Below, piece after piece: positions 8,471 to 15,995 of a stretch of DNA of 64,000 nucleotides; within the stretch, counting starts at the first letter, position 1; every line of letters starts with the position of its first letter. The stretch is from positions 1 through 64,000 of the forward strand of contig JAAFJP010000020.1 of NCBI GenBank assembly GCA_013298125.1. Direction: 5' to 3'. The translations under genes and the position numbers were made by a program. The notes beneath the pieces are model-generated. The model was not told the origin of the DNA. It worked only from the letters and a program-made list of their open reading frames with translations, and did not search any database. The DNA comes from Cytophagales bacterium. GTDB taxonomy: Bacteria > Bacteroidota > Bacteroidia > Cytophagales > Spirosomataceae.

Positions 8471-8632
8471 TTTTAAAATTTTAAATTCTTTTCAAAGGAA
8501 AGGGAAATATAGGTAAATACTACGCTGTTTTATGTGGATTTTTTTGGAAATATAAATCGAAAGAATGAAGTTAGTGAGAAGACAATGGACTGAGAGATAG
8601 GAAAAGAGAGGTTTAGGTTTTTTTCAAATACC

Positions 8633-8689
8633 TATAAAAAACGAAACCCGATAGCTTGAAGTGATTCAGGGGCTACCGGGAATAAGATG
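8633..8689 (-). ncRNA. 57-nt conserved leader or small RNA, copy 2
   Basis: Identical to 5512-5568 and in the same orientation. On the minus strand it again starts a few nt downstream of TATATTTG and ends in the T-rich tract. Here the downstream minus gene is the VCBS/isomerase fusion (start 8470), 160 bp away; the divergent + gene starts at 8807. The gap 8471-8806 otherwise shows no gene. Confidence 0.5.
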
Positions 8690-8692
8690 GTA

Positions 8693-8719
8693 CAAATATA
8701 CTTAAAAAGTAGAGTCAAA
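8693..8719 (-). promoter_or_regulatory. Bacteroidota-type promoter upstream of leader copy 2
   Basis: On the minus strand TATATTTG (8693-8700) is preceded 15 bp upstream by a TTTG. The layout matches the promoter at 5572-5579, although the surrounding sequence is otherwise unlike it. Confidence 0.55.
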
Positions 8720-8806
8720 AAAATATTTTCAAAAATTTTTATGGAATTCCAAACCTCTCTGCATCATGTATGTAAAAAGATTCAAAAACTAAACAAAATC
8801 AATTCC

Positions 8807-10711
8807 ATGAAAACTAAAATATTCTTATTCATTGCTCTCATTATCAGCGTTTTAGTAAATGCTCAGGAGAGAACTATTACAGGAAAAGTTACAGATGAAA
8901 CTGGTGCAGGGCTGCCAGGGGTAATTGTTGAAATTAAAAAAACTAATAGGGGAGTTATCACTGATTCCAATGGTTCTTATTCCATTAAAGTCAAGGATTC
9001 AGATAAAGTTTTGGTGTTTAAATCTGTTGGATTTGAGCCACAAGAAGTGAAAATTGGAAGTAAAAATCTTATCAACGTTACGATGAAACCTTCAATACAA
9101 AAGTTGGAAGAAGTTGTGGTAAGTGATTATAATGTAGAGAAAAAAGAAGTCTATTCAAACGCTGCCCCTCTTATGCGACCAAGCGGACGAATGAAATCAA
9201 AGGCTTATGAATCTATGCCTTATCCATCTCCATCACACCGTATGGATTACGACAAAGAATACAACAATAGTGAAGAGTACAAATCTGAAAAAGAAATCGG
9301 TTTCAAAGCCACCAACAAAGACCCACAAACTACTTTTTCGATTGATGTGGACAGAGCGGCATACACTAACGTTCGTCGTTTTATCAATAATGGACAAATC
9401 CCGCCAAAAGATGCCGTCAGAATTGAGGAAATGATAAATTATTTCGACTACAATTATGCCCAACCAAAAGGTAAAGACCCTATCAATATCGAAACCGAAA
9501 TCTCTGATTCGCCGTGGAATAAAGGCTTGAAAATCTTGCATATTGGGCTACAAGCCAAGACCATTCCGACAGATAATTTACCCGCTTCCAACTTAGTTTT
9601 CTTGATTGACGTATCGGGTTCGATGTCTGAGCCAAACAAATTGCCTTTGGTAAAAACCGCCTTCAAATTGCTCACAGACCAATTACGTGAGCAAGACCAT
9701 GTGGCTATCGTCGTATATGCAGGGGCGGCTGGGTTGGTGCTTTCGCCTACTTCGGGCAAAGATAAAACCAAGATAAAAGATGCTTTGGATAATCTGTCGG
9801 CGGGTGGTTCAACGGCTGGTGGTGCAGGTATCGAATTGGCTTACAAAACGGCAATGGAGAATTTTGTGAAAAATGGAAATAATCGGGTAATATTAGCCAC
9901 TGACGGAGATTTTAATGTAGGTGTTTCGAGTAATGAAGGCTTAGAAAAATTAGTCGAAAACAAACGCAAATCAGGTATTTTTCTTTCGGTTTTGGGTTTC
10001 GGAATGGGTAATTACAAAGACTCAAAAATGGAAACTTTATCCGATAAAGGAAACGGAAATTACGCCTATATTGATAATTTATCAGAAGCCGAAAAAGTGT
10101 TCGTCAAGGAATTTGGCGGAACACTTTTCACGGTGGCAAAGGACGTGAAATTACAATTAGAGTTCAACCCTAAATACGTAAAAGCCTATCGTTTAATTGG
10201 TTACGAAAATCGTGCTTTGGCAAATGAAGATTTTAAAAACGATGCAAAAGATGCAGGAGAGATGGGTTCTGGACATACCGTAACCGCCATTTATGAGATA
10301 ATTCCAACGGGCGTGGAGAGTAGTTTTTTGCCTGATAAATTAAAATATCAACAATTTACCCAAACGTTTATGGGGTCAAATTCTGACGAAGTTTGCACCG
10401 TAAAAATCAGATACAAACAACCCGATGCCGACAAAAGTGTACAGATGGAAGAAGTTGTGAAAGACAGCCACGTAGCCTTAGAAAAGACCTCCGAAAATTT
10501 TAGATTCTCTGCCGCCGTTGCCGAGTTTGGATTATTGCTCAGAGGTTCAGACTTCAAAGGCACAGCTAATTATGAGCAAGTAATAAATTTAGCCAAAAAC
10601 GCCTTTGGGAAGGACTCAGAAGGCTATCGTGCGGAGTTTTTAAAGTTAGTGAAGACGACGAAACTGTTGGATAAAACGGGGAATCGTGAGGTGGCGAAGG
10701 GGGAGGAGTAG
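8807..10711 (+). CDS. von Willebrand factor type A protein with CarboxypepD_reg-like domain (YfbK type)
   Basis: A 634-residue exported protein. The ATG at 8807 was chosen because it starts a signal peptide (MKTKIFLFIA...VNAQ); an in-frame ATG 120 bp upstream gives an implausible N-terminus. A CarboxypepD_reg-like domain at about 21-100 (ITGKVTDETGAGLPGVIVEI) is followed by a low-complexity linker, the YfbK N-terminal region (TTFSIDVDRAAYTNVRRFIN), a vWA domain with the MIDAS motif DVSGSM, and a DUF3520-type C-terminus. The intact MIDAS implies metal-dependent ligand binding. Homologues are common in Bacteroidota envelopes; the ligand is unknown. A terminator lies at 10827-10877. Confidence 0.92.
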   Translation: MKTKIFLFIALIISVLVNAQERTITGKVTDETGAGLPGVIVEIKKTNRGVITDSNGSYSIKVKDSDKVLVFKSVGFEPQEVKIGSKNLINVTMKPSIQKLEEVVVSDYNVEKKEVYSNAAPLMRPSGRMKSKAYESMPYPSPSHRMDYDKEYNNSEEYKSEKEIGFKATNKDPQTTFSIDVDRAAYTNVRRFINNGQIPPKDAVRIEEMINYFDYNYAQPKGKDPINIETEISDSPWNKGLKILHIGLQAKTIPTDNLPASNLVFLIDVSGSMSEPNKLPLVKTAFKLLTDQLREQDHVAIVVYAGAAGLVLSPTSGKDKTKIKDALDNLSAGGSTAGGAGIELAYKTAMENFVKNGNNRVILATDGDFNVGVSSNEGLEKLVENKRKSGIFLSVLGFGMGNYKDSKMETLSDKGNGNYAYIDNLSEAEKVFVKEFGGTLFTVAKDVKLQLEFNPKYVKAYRLIGYENRALANEDFKNDAKDAGEMGSGHTVTAIYEIIPTGVESSFLPDKLKYQQFTQTFMGSNSDEVCTVKIRYKQPDADKSVQMEEVVKDSHVALEKTSENFRFSAAVAEFGLLLRGSDFKGTANYEQVINLAKNAFGKDSEGYRAEFLKLVKTTKLLDKTGNREVAKGEE

Positions 10712-10826
10712 GGGGAGTAGGCAGTGTGCAGTTGGCAGTTTTTTAGGGACATGGAGTAAAGATTTTTGTATTCCAAATTTGTAACTAACACCTAACCACT
10801 AACACTTAACAACTTTCAGATACGAT

Positions 10827-10877
10827 AAAAGTATGACTTGCCGTTTTATTCAAAATTGCAGGTCATACTTTTTTATT
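10827..10877 (+). terminator. Intrinsic terminator after the vWA gene
   Basis: The stem 10827-10841 with 10858-10872 (AAAAGTATGACTTGC type, one wobble) is followed by a T run. It lies only about 35 bp before the next ATG, so it separates the two + genes. Confidence 0.75.
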
Positions 10878-10910
10878 TTATCTTCACGTCGTAATCCAAA
10901 CAATAATCCC

Positions 10911-11498
10911 ATGAAACCTTACTTAATACTACTTTTTGTTTTATTTTTTACAAAATCATTCGCTCAAAACGTAACGTCACCCGAAGAGCAAGAGGCTATC
11001 AAAAAAGTCATTGTTGATGAAGCAAAATTTTTCTATGCTCGCAATGCTGAAAAATGGGCAAATTGTTACCGACAAACTAACCAGACTTATTGGGCTTGCA
11101 TCGAAAAAGACGGTACAGTCCAAAAAGAAGGTTGGGACAATATTGCTCCCTTCGTGATGGGCTATATCAAAGACAACCCAAAGCCAGTAAAAAGCACTTT
11201 CAAAAGAGAAAACTATAATTTCAGGAAGGTTAATCCAACGTATATTTGGACAACCTTCGACCAAACCAGAACAACAGCGGGTAAAAAAGATTTTTCCAAA
11301 GAAACACGTATCATGGAATTAATCAAAGGCGAATGGAAAATCGTAAACATGACAGGTTTTTGGATGCCAAATGAGAAGGTCACAAAAACTGAAACTGCAA
11401 CCAATACGAAAGAGAAGAAAAAATCAGAAAGCTCTGAGAATGAAGGGACTGTGAAAGAGAAAAAAGAGAAGGTTAAGGAAACGAAGAAGAATTCTTGA
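10911..11498 (+). CDS. Secreted NTF2-like (SnoaL/DUF4440-type) protein with charged tail
   Basis: A 195-residue protein. The signal peptide MKPYLILLFVLFFTKSFAQ sets the start at 10911 (an upstream in-frame ATG lies inside the preceding terminator). Residues about 22-150 have the NTF2-like pattern: an N-terminal helix (EEQEAIKKVIVDEAKFFYARNAEKWANCY), then strands ending TRIMELIKGEWKIVNMTGFW. No catalytic residues can be assigned. The last 45 residues are almost all Lys, Glu, Thr and Ser, probably disordered. It is flanked by two terminators, hence monocistronic. Two unrelated-looking NTF2-like lipoproteins occur at 13499-14474. Confidence 0.8.
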   Translation: MKPYLILLFVLFFTKSFAQNVTSPEEQEAIKKVIVDEAKFFYARNAEKWANCYRQTNQTYWACIEKDGTVQKEGWDNIAPFVMGYIKDNPKPVKSTFKRENYNFRKVNPTYIWTTFDQTRTTAGKKDFSKETRIMELIKGEWKIVNMTGFWMPNEKVTKTETATNTKEKKKSESSENEGTVKEKKEKVKETKKNS

Positions 11499-11522
11499 TA
11501 GTTTTGCCTTTCTACTATTTAT

Positions 11523-11560
11523 ACGGAAGTCGTCCTTTTGAAGTACGACTTCCGTGTTTT
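11523..11560 (+). terminator. Intrinsic terminator
   Basis: A perfect 11-bp stem 11523-11533 / 11545-11555 (ACGGAAGTCGT) with a loop of 11 nt is followed by GTTTT. It ends the NTF2-like transcript. Confidence 0.88.
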
Positions 11561-11608
11561 ACGAATGAATACCATATAAACCGTTGTTGAATTCATATTA
11601 ACAAAACC

Positions 11609-12766
11609 TCACTCCCTCGCAATCGGGTCAGGTTTTCCATCGGGGTCGTTGATGGCAGTTCCTCGTTTGGGAATTTTTACCCCACGAGTCAATAATAATC
11701 CTGCCACGTGCGGTGCTGCCATCGAAGTACCTGAAAGCGTGGCATATCGTCCATTTGAATAAGTTGAAACTACTCGCACTCCATAAGCTGCCACATCTAC
11801 CGAACTTCCATAGTTTGAAAATGAAGCAAAACGATTAGAACTATCCACTGCCGAGACCGTAAAAACGTTGGGATGATTGGTGCGGGCGGGTGAATATCCT
11901 TCTACGTCTTTACTCTCATTTCCTGCCGCAATCGCAAATAAAATTCCTTTATTGGCGGCGTTCGTGATTTCCCTTTCGAGGGTTGCAGAAACACCTTCGC
12001 CCCCCAAACTCATATTGACCACATCGCCCGCTTTGCCATTGGTATTGACATGACGAACCGCCGCAATAACACTCGAAAGTCGTCCTTCTCCCAATTGATT
12101 AAATACCTTCAAAGCAACCAATTTCACGTCAGAGGCAATGCCAAGCAAACCAACGGTATTATTTTTTGCTCCGATGATTCCCGCTACGTGTGTACCGTGT
12201 CCGTTGAGATCGTCGGCTGAGGTTTGTCCCGTTACAAATGAAAGACTTTTGGCATTATCTACATTCAGATCAGGGTGGTCAAGGTCGATGCCTGTGTCTA
12301 TAATCCAAGCTACTTTTGGCGAAATTTGTCCAATTTTTCCGTAGCCTGTTTTTCGGACACTCCATGTGAGAGAGCGAGGTGCAACAACATCTACACAAGA
12401 ACAAATACTAAGAATTCGGTCGGGTTCAACGCTTTCAATATTGCGGTCAGCTTTAATTATGGCAACTTCATTATCTTCCAAATGAGCCATCAGGAGGGTT
12501 TTCTCACCTTCCATGACCATTTCAATTGCCGATTCATCAATGTTCAAATTTTTGATAGATTGTCGAATTTCGACATTTGCCATTCGTGCCGATTTTGAAC
12601 CAGCACGATAAGTAATGATGTATTCTTCGGGAATAATTTGTCCATTGAGGGCAGAAGCCTTCACCAAACAGTCGTCTGGAATTACCTCGACTTTTTCGGT
12701 TTTACAGGCTTGGACAATCACTATAATTGCCAACAGGGGCAGTAGGATTTTTACTAAAACTTTCAT
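11609..12766 (-). CDS. S8 subtilisin-like serine protease, lipoprotein
   Basis: A 385-residue protease. The lipoprotein signal ends VQAC at C21. An inhibitor_I9-like propeptide region is at about 45-118 (EYIITYR..., IKADRNIESVEPDR). The peptidase domain is at about 130-365, with the catalytic triad visible: D157 (DTGID), H190 (HGTHVAG), S348 (GTSMAAPH), and oxyanion N283 (AAGNES). The organisation is proteinase-K-like. Two Cys pairs near 122-124 (CSC) may cross-link. Enzymes of this type are exported and self-processed; here the lipid anchor would keep it on the envelope. It is divergent from the small membrane protein at 12877. Confidence 0.93.
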   Translation of the reverse strand: MKVLVKILLPLLAIIVIVQACKTEKVEVIPDDCLVKASALNGQIIPEEYIITYRAGSKSARMANVEIRQSIKNLNIDESAIEMVMEGEKTLLMAHLEDNEVAIIKADRNIESVEPDRILSICSCVDVVAPRSLTWSVRKTGYGKIGQISPKVAWIIDTGIDLDHPDLNVDNAKSLSFVTGQTSADDLNGHGTHVAGIIGAKNNTVGLLGIASDVKLVALKVFNQLGEGRLSSVIAAVRHVNTNGKAGDVVNMSLGGEGVSATLEREITNAANKGILFAIAAGNESKDVEGYSPARTNHPNVFTVSAVDSSNRFASFSNYGSSVDVAAYGVRVVSTYSNGRYATLSGTSMAAPHVAGLLLTRGVKIPKRGTAINDPDGKPDPIARE

Positions 12767-12876
12767 ACGTTTTTGTGTTGATTAATTAAGAAATTTTAGT
12801 AAATTTTGGGCATAACAAAAGGAGAATTTAAGTTGTTTATGAAAATATGTAAATCACTGATAAAACAAAAAGTAAC

Positions 12877-13164
12877 ATGACAGAAAAAGAGAATCTCAAA
12901 AGACTGACAGAACCCGAATTACACAAGAAAAACAGTAACCTTAAAACAACCCAGAAAGTCCTATTAGCTTTGGGTGTATGTATTACAGTATTTTATTTCT
13001 TTCAAATTGGTTATGCTGTTGGGAAAGATACTGCTACTGGCATTTTAGATATGCCCAATAGTGGCACATTTTTTCTGTCGTTGTTTGCTATCATCATCGC
13101 TAATTCTTCTATCGGGAAAAAGATAAAATCAGTGGAACAGGAAATGAAAGAAAGAAAGAACTGA
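12877..13164 (+). CDS. Small two-helix membrane protein, 95 aa
   Basis: No family recognised. The layout is a Lys/Glu-rich N-terminus (1-27), a membrane helix (about 28-48, VLLALGVCITVFYFFQIGYAV), a short loop with Asp and Asn, a second helix (about 63-80, TFFLSLFAIIIANSSIG), and a charged Lys/Glu C-terminal coil. Both termini are predicted cytoplasmic. The gene is followed by a perfect hairpin at 13204-13235 without a clear T run. Confidence 0.6.
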   Translation: MTEKENLKRLTEPELHKKNSNLKTTQKVLLALGVCITVFYFFQIGYAVGKDTATGILDMPNSGTFFLSLFAIIIANSSIGKKIKSVEQEMKERKN

Positions 13165-13203
13165 AAATCAATGATTTATTGACTTAGTTTTTACATCTGT
13201 TAA

Positions 13204-13235
13204 AGATTTGACAACTTTTGAAAGTTGTCAAATCT
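13204..13235. repeat. Perfect hairpin after the small membrane protein
   Basis: AGATTTGACAACTT and its inverse copy surround a 3-5 nt loop. The lack of a following T run argues against a classical intrinsic terminator; it may act as an mRNA 3-prime stabiliser. Confidence 0.6.
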
Positions 13236-13279
13236 CGAATCAAGCCAATAGCTGACAGCCAACTGCCAATAGCCCCTCA

Positions 13280-13414
13280 TCACCAAACCTTTGCCGCCTT
13301 CAAAACACCATCTTGCAAACCCGCAAACGTATTAGGATAACGTAATTTTGGAGCGGTTATTTCATCTAAAACTGCAATGTCTTCGGCTAAAAGTTTGAGT
13401 TTTACAGTTTCTAA
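13280..13414 (-). pseudogene. Remnant of the C-terminus of an aldo/keto reductase
   Basis: Forty-four codons ending in TGA read LETVKLKLLAEDIAVLDEIT, then APKLRYPNTF, then AGLQDGVLKA AKVW. This matches the conserved C-terminal end of aldo/keto reductases (the AEDIAxLDEIxAPxLxYP segment). No start codon and no catalytic Asp/Tyr/Lys/His domain is present upstream. The reading frame runs straight into the hairpin at 13421-13440. It is a dead fragment left by a deletion; it occupies most of the otherwise gene-free gap 13165-13498. Confidence 0.7.
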
Positions 13415-13416
13415 GA

Positions 13417-13499
13417 ATAACCCAGCCAAGACTGGCTGGGCTTTCTGAACTATGAATAAACCTCTACAAATCAGTACTTATAAAGGTTTGTGGGTTATT
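13417..13499. repeat. Nested palindromes at the 3-prime end of an NTF2-like gene
   Basis: The outer arms AATAACCCA / TGGGTTATT (13417-13425, 13491-13499) enclose two further hairpins, CCCAGCCA/TGGCTGGG (13421-13428, 13433-13440) and AAACCT/AGGTTT. Together they allow a cloverleaf-like fold. The right arm overlaps the stop codon of the next gene; the left arm lies at the break point of the aldo/keto reductase remnant. Confidence 0.65.
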
Positions 13500-13948
13500 T
13501 AAACCAATCTCCAAGCCGTTATTAAGCCATTTTCTACTGTGAAATAATAGTCTGCGGCATTAGTGGCATTGCCATTTCTTCCCCAACGTCCTTGTATTCG
13601 TATTACATTCCCGTTTTGACTTGCTCTTTCAATATTCACTACGGCACGAGGTCCGAACAAATCGCTTTCAAGCCAGTTTGTGAACGAATTACCTGTGTTG
13701 AGCGACCCTGTTAGGCTGTACGCATAGCCTGCATTTGTCGAAACCAAAGCCAATCCAGCGATGCGGTCATTGGCATTGATGGCATTTACAAAATTCTGAA
13801 CTACTATAAATTCTGCCGAATTCAAGGATGCTGCTGGGGCTACGTTAGTTTGTTGTGGAGCAATTTCCTCGTCTGATTTATTACAAGATGAAAGCGAAAT
13901 TGTAAGAGCTAATAAGCTGATTGTCAAAAATTTAATTGAAGTTTTCAT
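13499..13948 (-). CDS. NTF2-like lipoprotein, 149 aa
   Basis: It has a lipoprotein signal with the cleavage Cys in SLSSCNKSDEE, then a short acidic/Gln linker. A compact domain (about 42-149) looks NTF2/SnoaL-like: EFIVVQNFVNAINANDRIAGLALVS, then beta strands ending YYFTVENGLITAWRLV. It is related in layout to the gene immediately upstream (13992-14474): both begin MKTSI, are lipoproteins, and end with a strand containing ENGLITAW or QNDLITNV. They are probably diverged tandem duplicates. Function unknown; it may bind a small hydrophobic ligand, as some family members do. Confidence 0.72.
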   Translation of the reverse strand: MKTSIKFLTISLLALTISLSSCNKSDEEIAPQQTNVAPAASLNSAEFIVVQNFVNAINANDRIAGLALVSTNAGYAYSLTGSLNTGNSFTNWLESDLFGPRAVVNIERASQNGNVIRIQGRWGRNGNATNAADYYFTVENGLITAWRLV

Positions 13949-13991
13949 GTTCTTGATTTGTCTAAAAGTTTATTGATGAAATGTTTTTCTA

Positions 13992-14474
13992 CTATATATA
14001 ACGACCTAAAACGTTTGTAATCAAGTCATTTTGAATAGTGTATTCGTAGTAAAATCTCTCTGAATAACTACTCGTTCTGAATTCATATTCTATTCTGATT
14101 ACATTTGGATTCTGTGCATTCGCTGTGATACGAGTTTCGGTATAACGCCCCCTTGCTCTGATTACTTCGGGCGTAAGAAAGCGACTCATAATATCGTTTC
14201 GACCGTTATAAATTCTACCCACACTATCAAAAATGGCATTTTCAGAAAAAGCATTGGTAGATTCTGTTTCGTTACCCGCATTGAGGGCGTTTGTCAATCT
14301 ACGTGCTGTGTTTACCAAATTTTCATTTACTCCCGCTGGAATCGAAATCGTTGTTCCTACTCCCGCCTGAATCTGTGCCGAAGGCGTTGTTGGTTGTTCA
14401 GGGTTTACACTTTCTTGTTGGCAAGAAGTGGCTGCCAATGCCATTGCGACTAAAAGGATGATTGAAGTTTTCAT
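13992..14474 (-). CDS. NTF2-like lipoprotein, 160 aa
   Basis: It has a lipoprotein signal (MKTSIILLVAMALAATSC), a Pro/Thr/Gln linker to about residue 45, then an NTF2/SnoaL-like fold: NLVNTARRLTNALNAGNETESTNAFSENAIFDSVGRIYNGRNDIMSRF, which is the typical helix plus first sheet, ending YYEYTIQNDLITNVLGRYI. The gap to the downstream paralogue is 43 bp, so the two are probably co-transcribed. The surface location is inferred from the lipoprotein signal. Confidence 0.75.
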   Translation of the reverse strand: MKTSIILLVAMALAATSCQQESVNPEQPTTPSAQIQAGVGTTISIPAGVNENLVNTARRLTNALNAGNETESTNAFSENAIFDSVGRIYNGRNDIMSRFLTPEVIRARGRYTETRITANAQNPNVIRIEYEFRTSSYSERFYYEYTIQNDLITNVLGRYI

Positions 14475-14537
14475 GATTTTGATTGCGGTTCGTCGCCACG
14501 ATTTAAAAAGTTTATTGATGAAATGTTTTTAAAATTG

Positions 14538-14576
14538 CCCCCTTGCCTTTCGCAAGACTCAGGGGCTGTGGTTGGG
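14538..14576 (-). repeat. GC-rich hairpin between lipoprotein genes
   Basis: On the minus strand CCCC-TGAGT-CTTGC pairs with GCAAG-GGGG around GAAAG. The stem interrupts an AT-rich gap and could act as an mRNA processing site or attenuator. It shares the 12-mer AGCCCCTGARTC with the 57-nt leaders at 5512 and 8633. Confidence 0.5.
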
Positions 14577-14581
14577 TTTTG

Positions 14582-14731
14582 TTAATTTCTGGTTTTACAA
14601 GTATCGGCTGCCGTGCGAGCGTTTACTTGTGAGTCTTCTTGTGGAGTTACGTTTTCACTTCCACACGAGGCTAAGGTGAAAAACATTCCTAATAAGAATA
14701 CAGCGAGCGAAATTTTTGCGAGACTTTTCAT
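14582..14731 (-). CDS. Small lipoprotein, 49 aa
   Basis: A very short exported protein. The signal MKSLAKISLAVFLLGMFFTLASC ends at a lipobox Cys, followed by about 27 residues (GSENVTPQEDSQVNARTAADTC...). The ATG at 14731 was chosen because it is where the Lys-rich signal begins; ATGs 9 and 72 bp upstream give a non-signal N-terminus. A second Cys near the end could form a disulfide. It is the first gene of the three-lipoprotein run 14731-13499. Confidence 0.6.
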   Translation of the reverse strand: MKSLAKISLAVFLLGMFFTLASCGSENVTPQEDSQVNARTAADTCKTRN

Positions 14732-14912
14732 GATTGACATTTGATTTAAGTTTGTGAATGATTGATTATCGTTGTCTTTAATGACGATACAAAGTTCAGT
14801 CAAAAATCAAAGCCCGTAAATGTGAAGATTAAAGCAAGAAGGGTAAATTTCTAAGAAGATTATTTTTTATGGAGTTGAAAGCTAATGTTTTGTGGTAAAA
14901 TCCTAAGATAGG

Positions 14913-15851
14913 TTATATCTTGGCTATCTGAGTCTTATACTCTTGCGGAGTCAAATCCGTATGTTTTTTGAAGAATTTGGAGAAATTGGAAGTGTCTTCA
15001 AATAAGAGATAATACGCCACTTCCTTTACTGAAAGGTCTGATTGATACAATAAATATTTGGCTTCTTGAATGACTCGCTCTCGAATCAAATCCCCTGCCG
15101 TGATGCCCGTTTCAGATTTGATAACGTTGCTCAGATAATTAGGGTGAACCGCCAACTGGTCGGCATAGAAGGGAATGCCTTTTTGAGTAATAAAATGTTT
15201 CTCGACCAAAGCCTTAAATTTATCCGCTAAATTTTTTGAGACCGAAACTTCCGTAGTCTCAATTACCTTCTTTCGGATTCTTTCGGATAGATGCAGCATC
15301 TCGGTAATGTACAAGCGAATCAAATCATCGCTAAATTCATCATTTCGTTCAAATTCGACTTCAATTTTCTGAAAAATACCGTAAATCGTATCTGATTCTT
15401 CCTCGCTCAGATACAAATAATGGGGTGCATCAAACTGAAAAAAGGGGCTTCGTTGCACCAATCTTTGCAAATTGGGCTTGGTTTCAATGAAATCAGGACT
15501 GAAAGAAATATAGTAACCCGTAGCATCGGCTGTCCAGTTTTTAGCCGAGTGAATTTGCCCGATGGGCGTACTCCAAAGCGTATGAGGTTTGATTTCGTAA
15601 GTATTAAATCCATCCATCTTTGTCGCCGAACCCGTGCGGACAATACTCAAAAAGAAGAAATTATAACGATTAGGCGGCAATTCCTGCCCAATGACTCGAA
15701 TAGCGTATTCAGTCCGATGAATCCTGAAAAATTTGGTAATCGGCGGCAACTCAATACGAGCATCCAAGTCTTCCCGATTGAGTTTATCTCGTTTGGTAAA
15801 ACTTTTATAAAATGAGTCGAGGTCGTTGAGAAGGATTTGGTTTTCGGGCAT
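14913..15851 (-). CDS. AraC family transcriptional regulator
   Basis: A 312-residue regulator starting MPENQILLNDLD (ATG at 15851; the longer frame upstream is Phe/Tyr-rich and implausible). The N-terminal part (about 30-190) is a cupin-like ligand-binding domain with RTGSATKMDGFNTYEIKPHTLW. The C-terminal 100 residues hold two HTH motifs: IPFYADQLAVHPNYLSNVIKSETG and VKEVAYYLLFEDTSNFSKFFKK, closing with the family signature LTPQEYK. The regulated genes are unknown; it is flanked by the small lipoprotein cluster downstream. Confidence 0.92.
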   Translation of the reverse strand: MPENQILLNDLDSFYKSFTKRDKLNREDLDARIELPPITKFFRIHRTEYAIRVIGQELPPNRYNFFFLSIVRTGSATKMDGFNTYEIKPHTLWSTPIGQIHSAKNWTADATGYYISFSPDFIETKPNLQRLVQRSPFFQFDAPHYLYLSEEESDTIYGIFQKIEVEFERNDEFSDDLIRLYITEMLHLSERIRKKVIETTEVSVSKNLADKFKALVEKHFITQKGIPFYADQLAVHPNYLSNVIKSETGITAGDLIRERVIQEAKYLLYQSDLSVKEVAYYLLFEDTSNFSKFFKKHTDLTPQEYKTQIAKI

Positions 15852-15931
15852 ATCAGCGAGGTTATGTTTTATGTAAAACCAAAATTTGTGGAAAAAGGTT
15901 AGAATATCCAAATAGTAATTCAGTCTAAAAT

Positions 15932-15968
15932 AAAAATTCCTAAAATAGTACATATTTTAGGAATTTTT
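15932..15968 (-). terminator. Terminator of the response-regulator gene
   Basis: A perfect 16-bp stem (15932-15947 / 15953-15968) with a 5-nt loop lies 28 bp past the stop of the response regulator. It is A/T rich at its base on both sides, so it may also work from the other strand. Confidence 0.85.
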
Positions 15969-15995
15969 ATTACTGTAAATATCTGAAAATCAATC

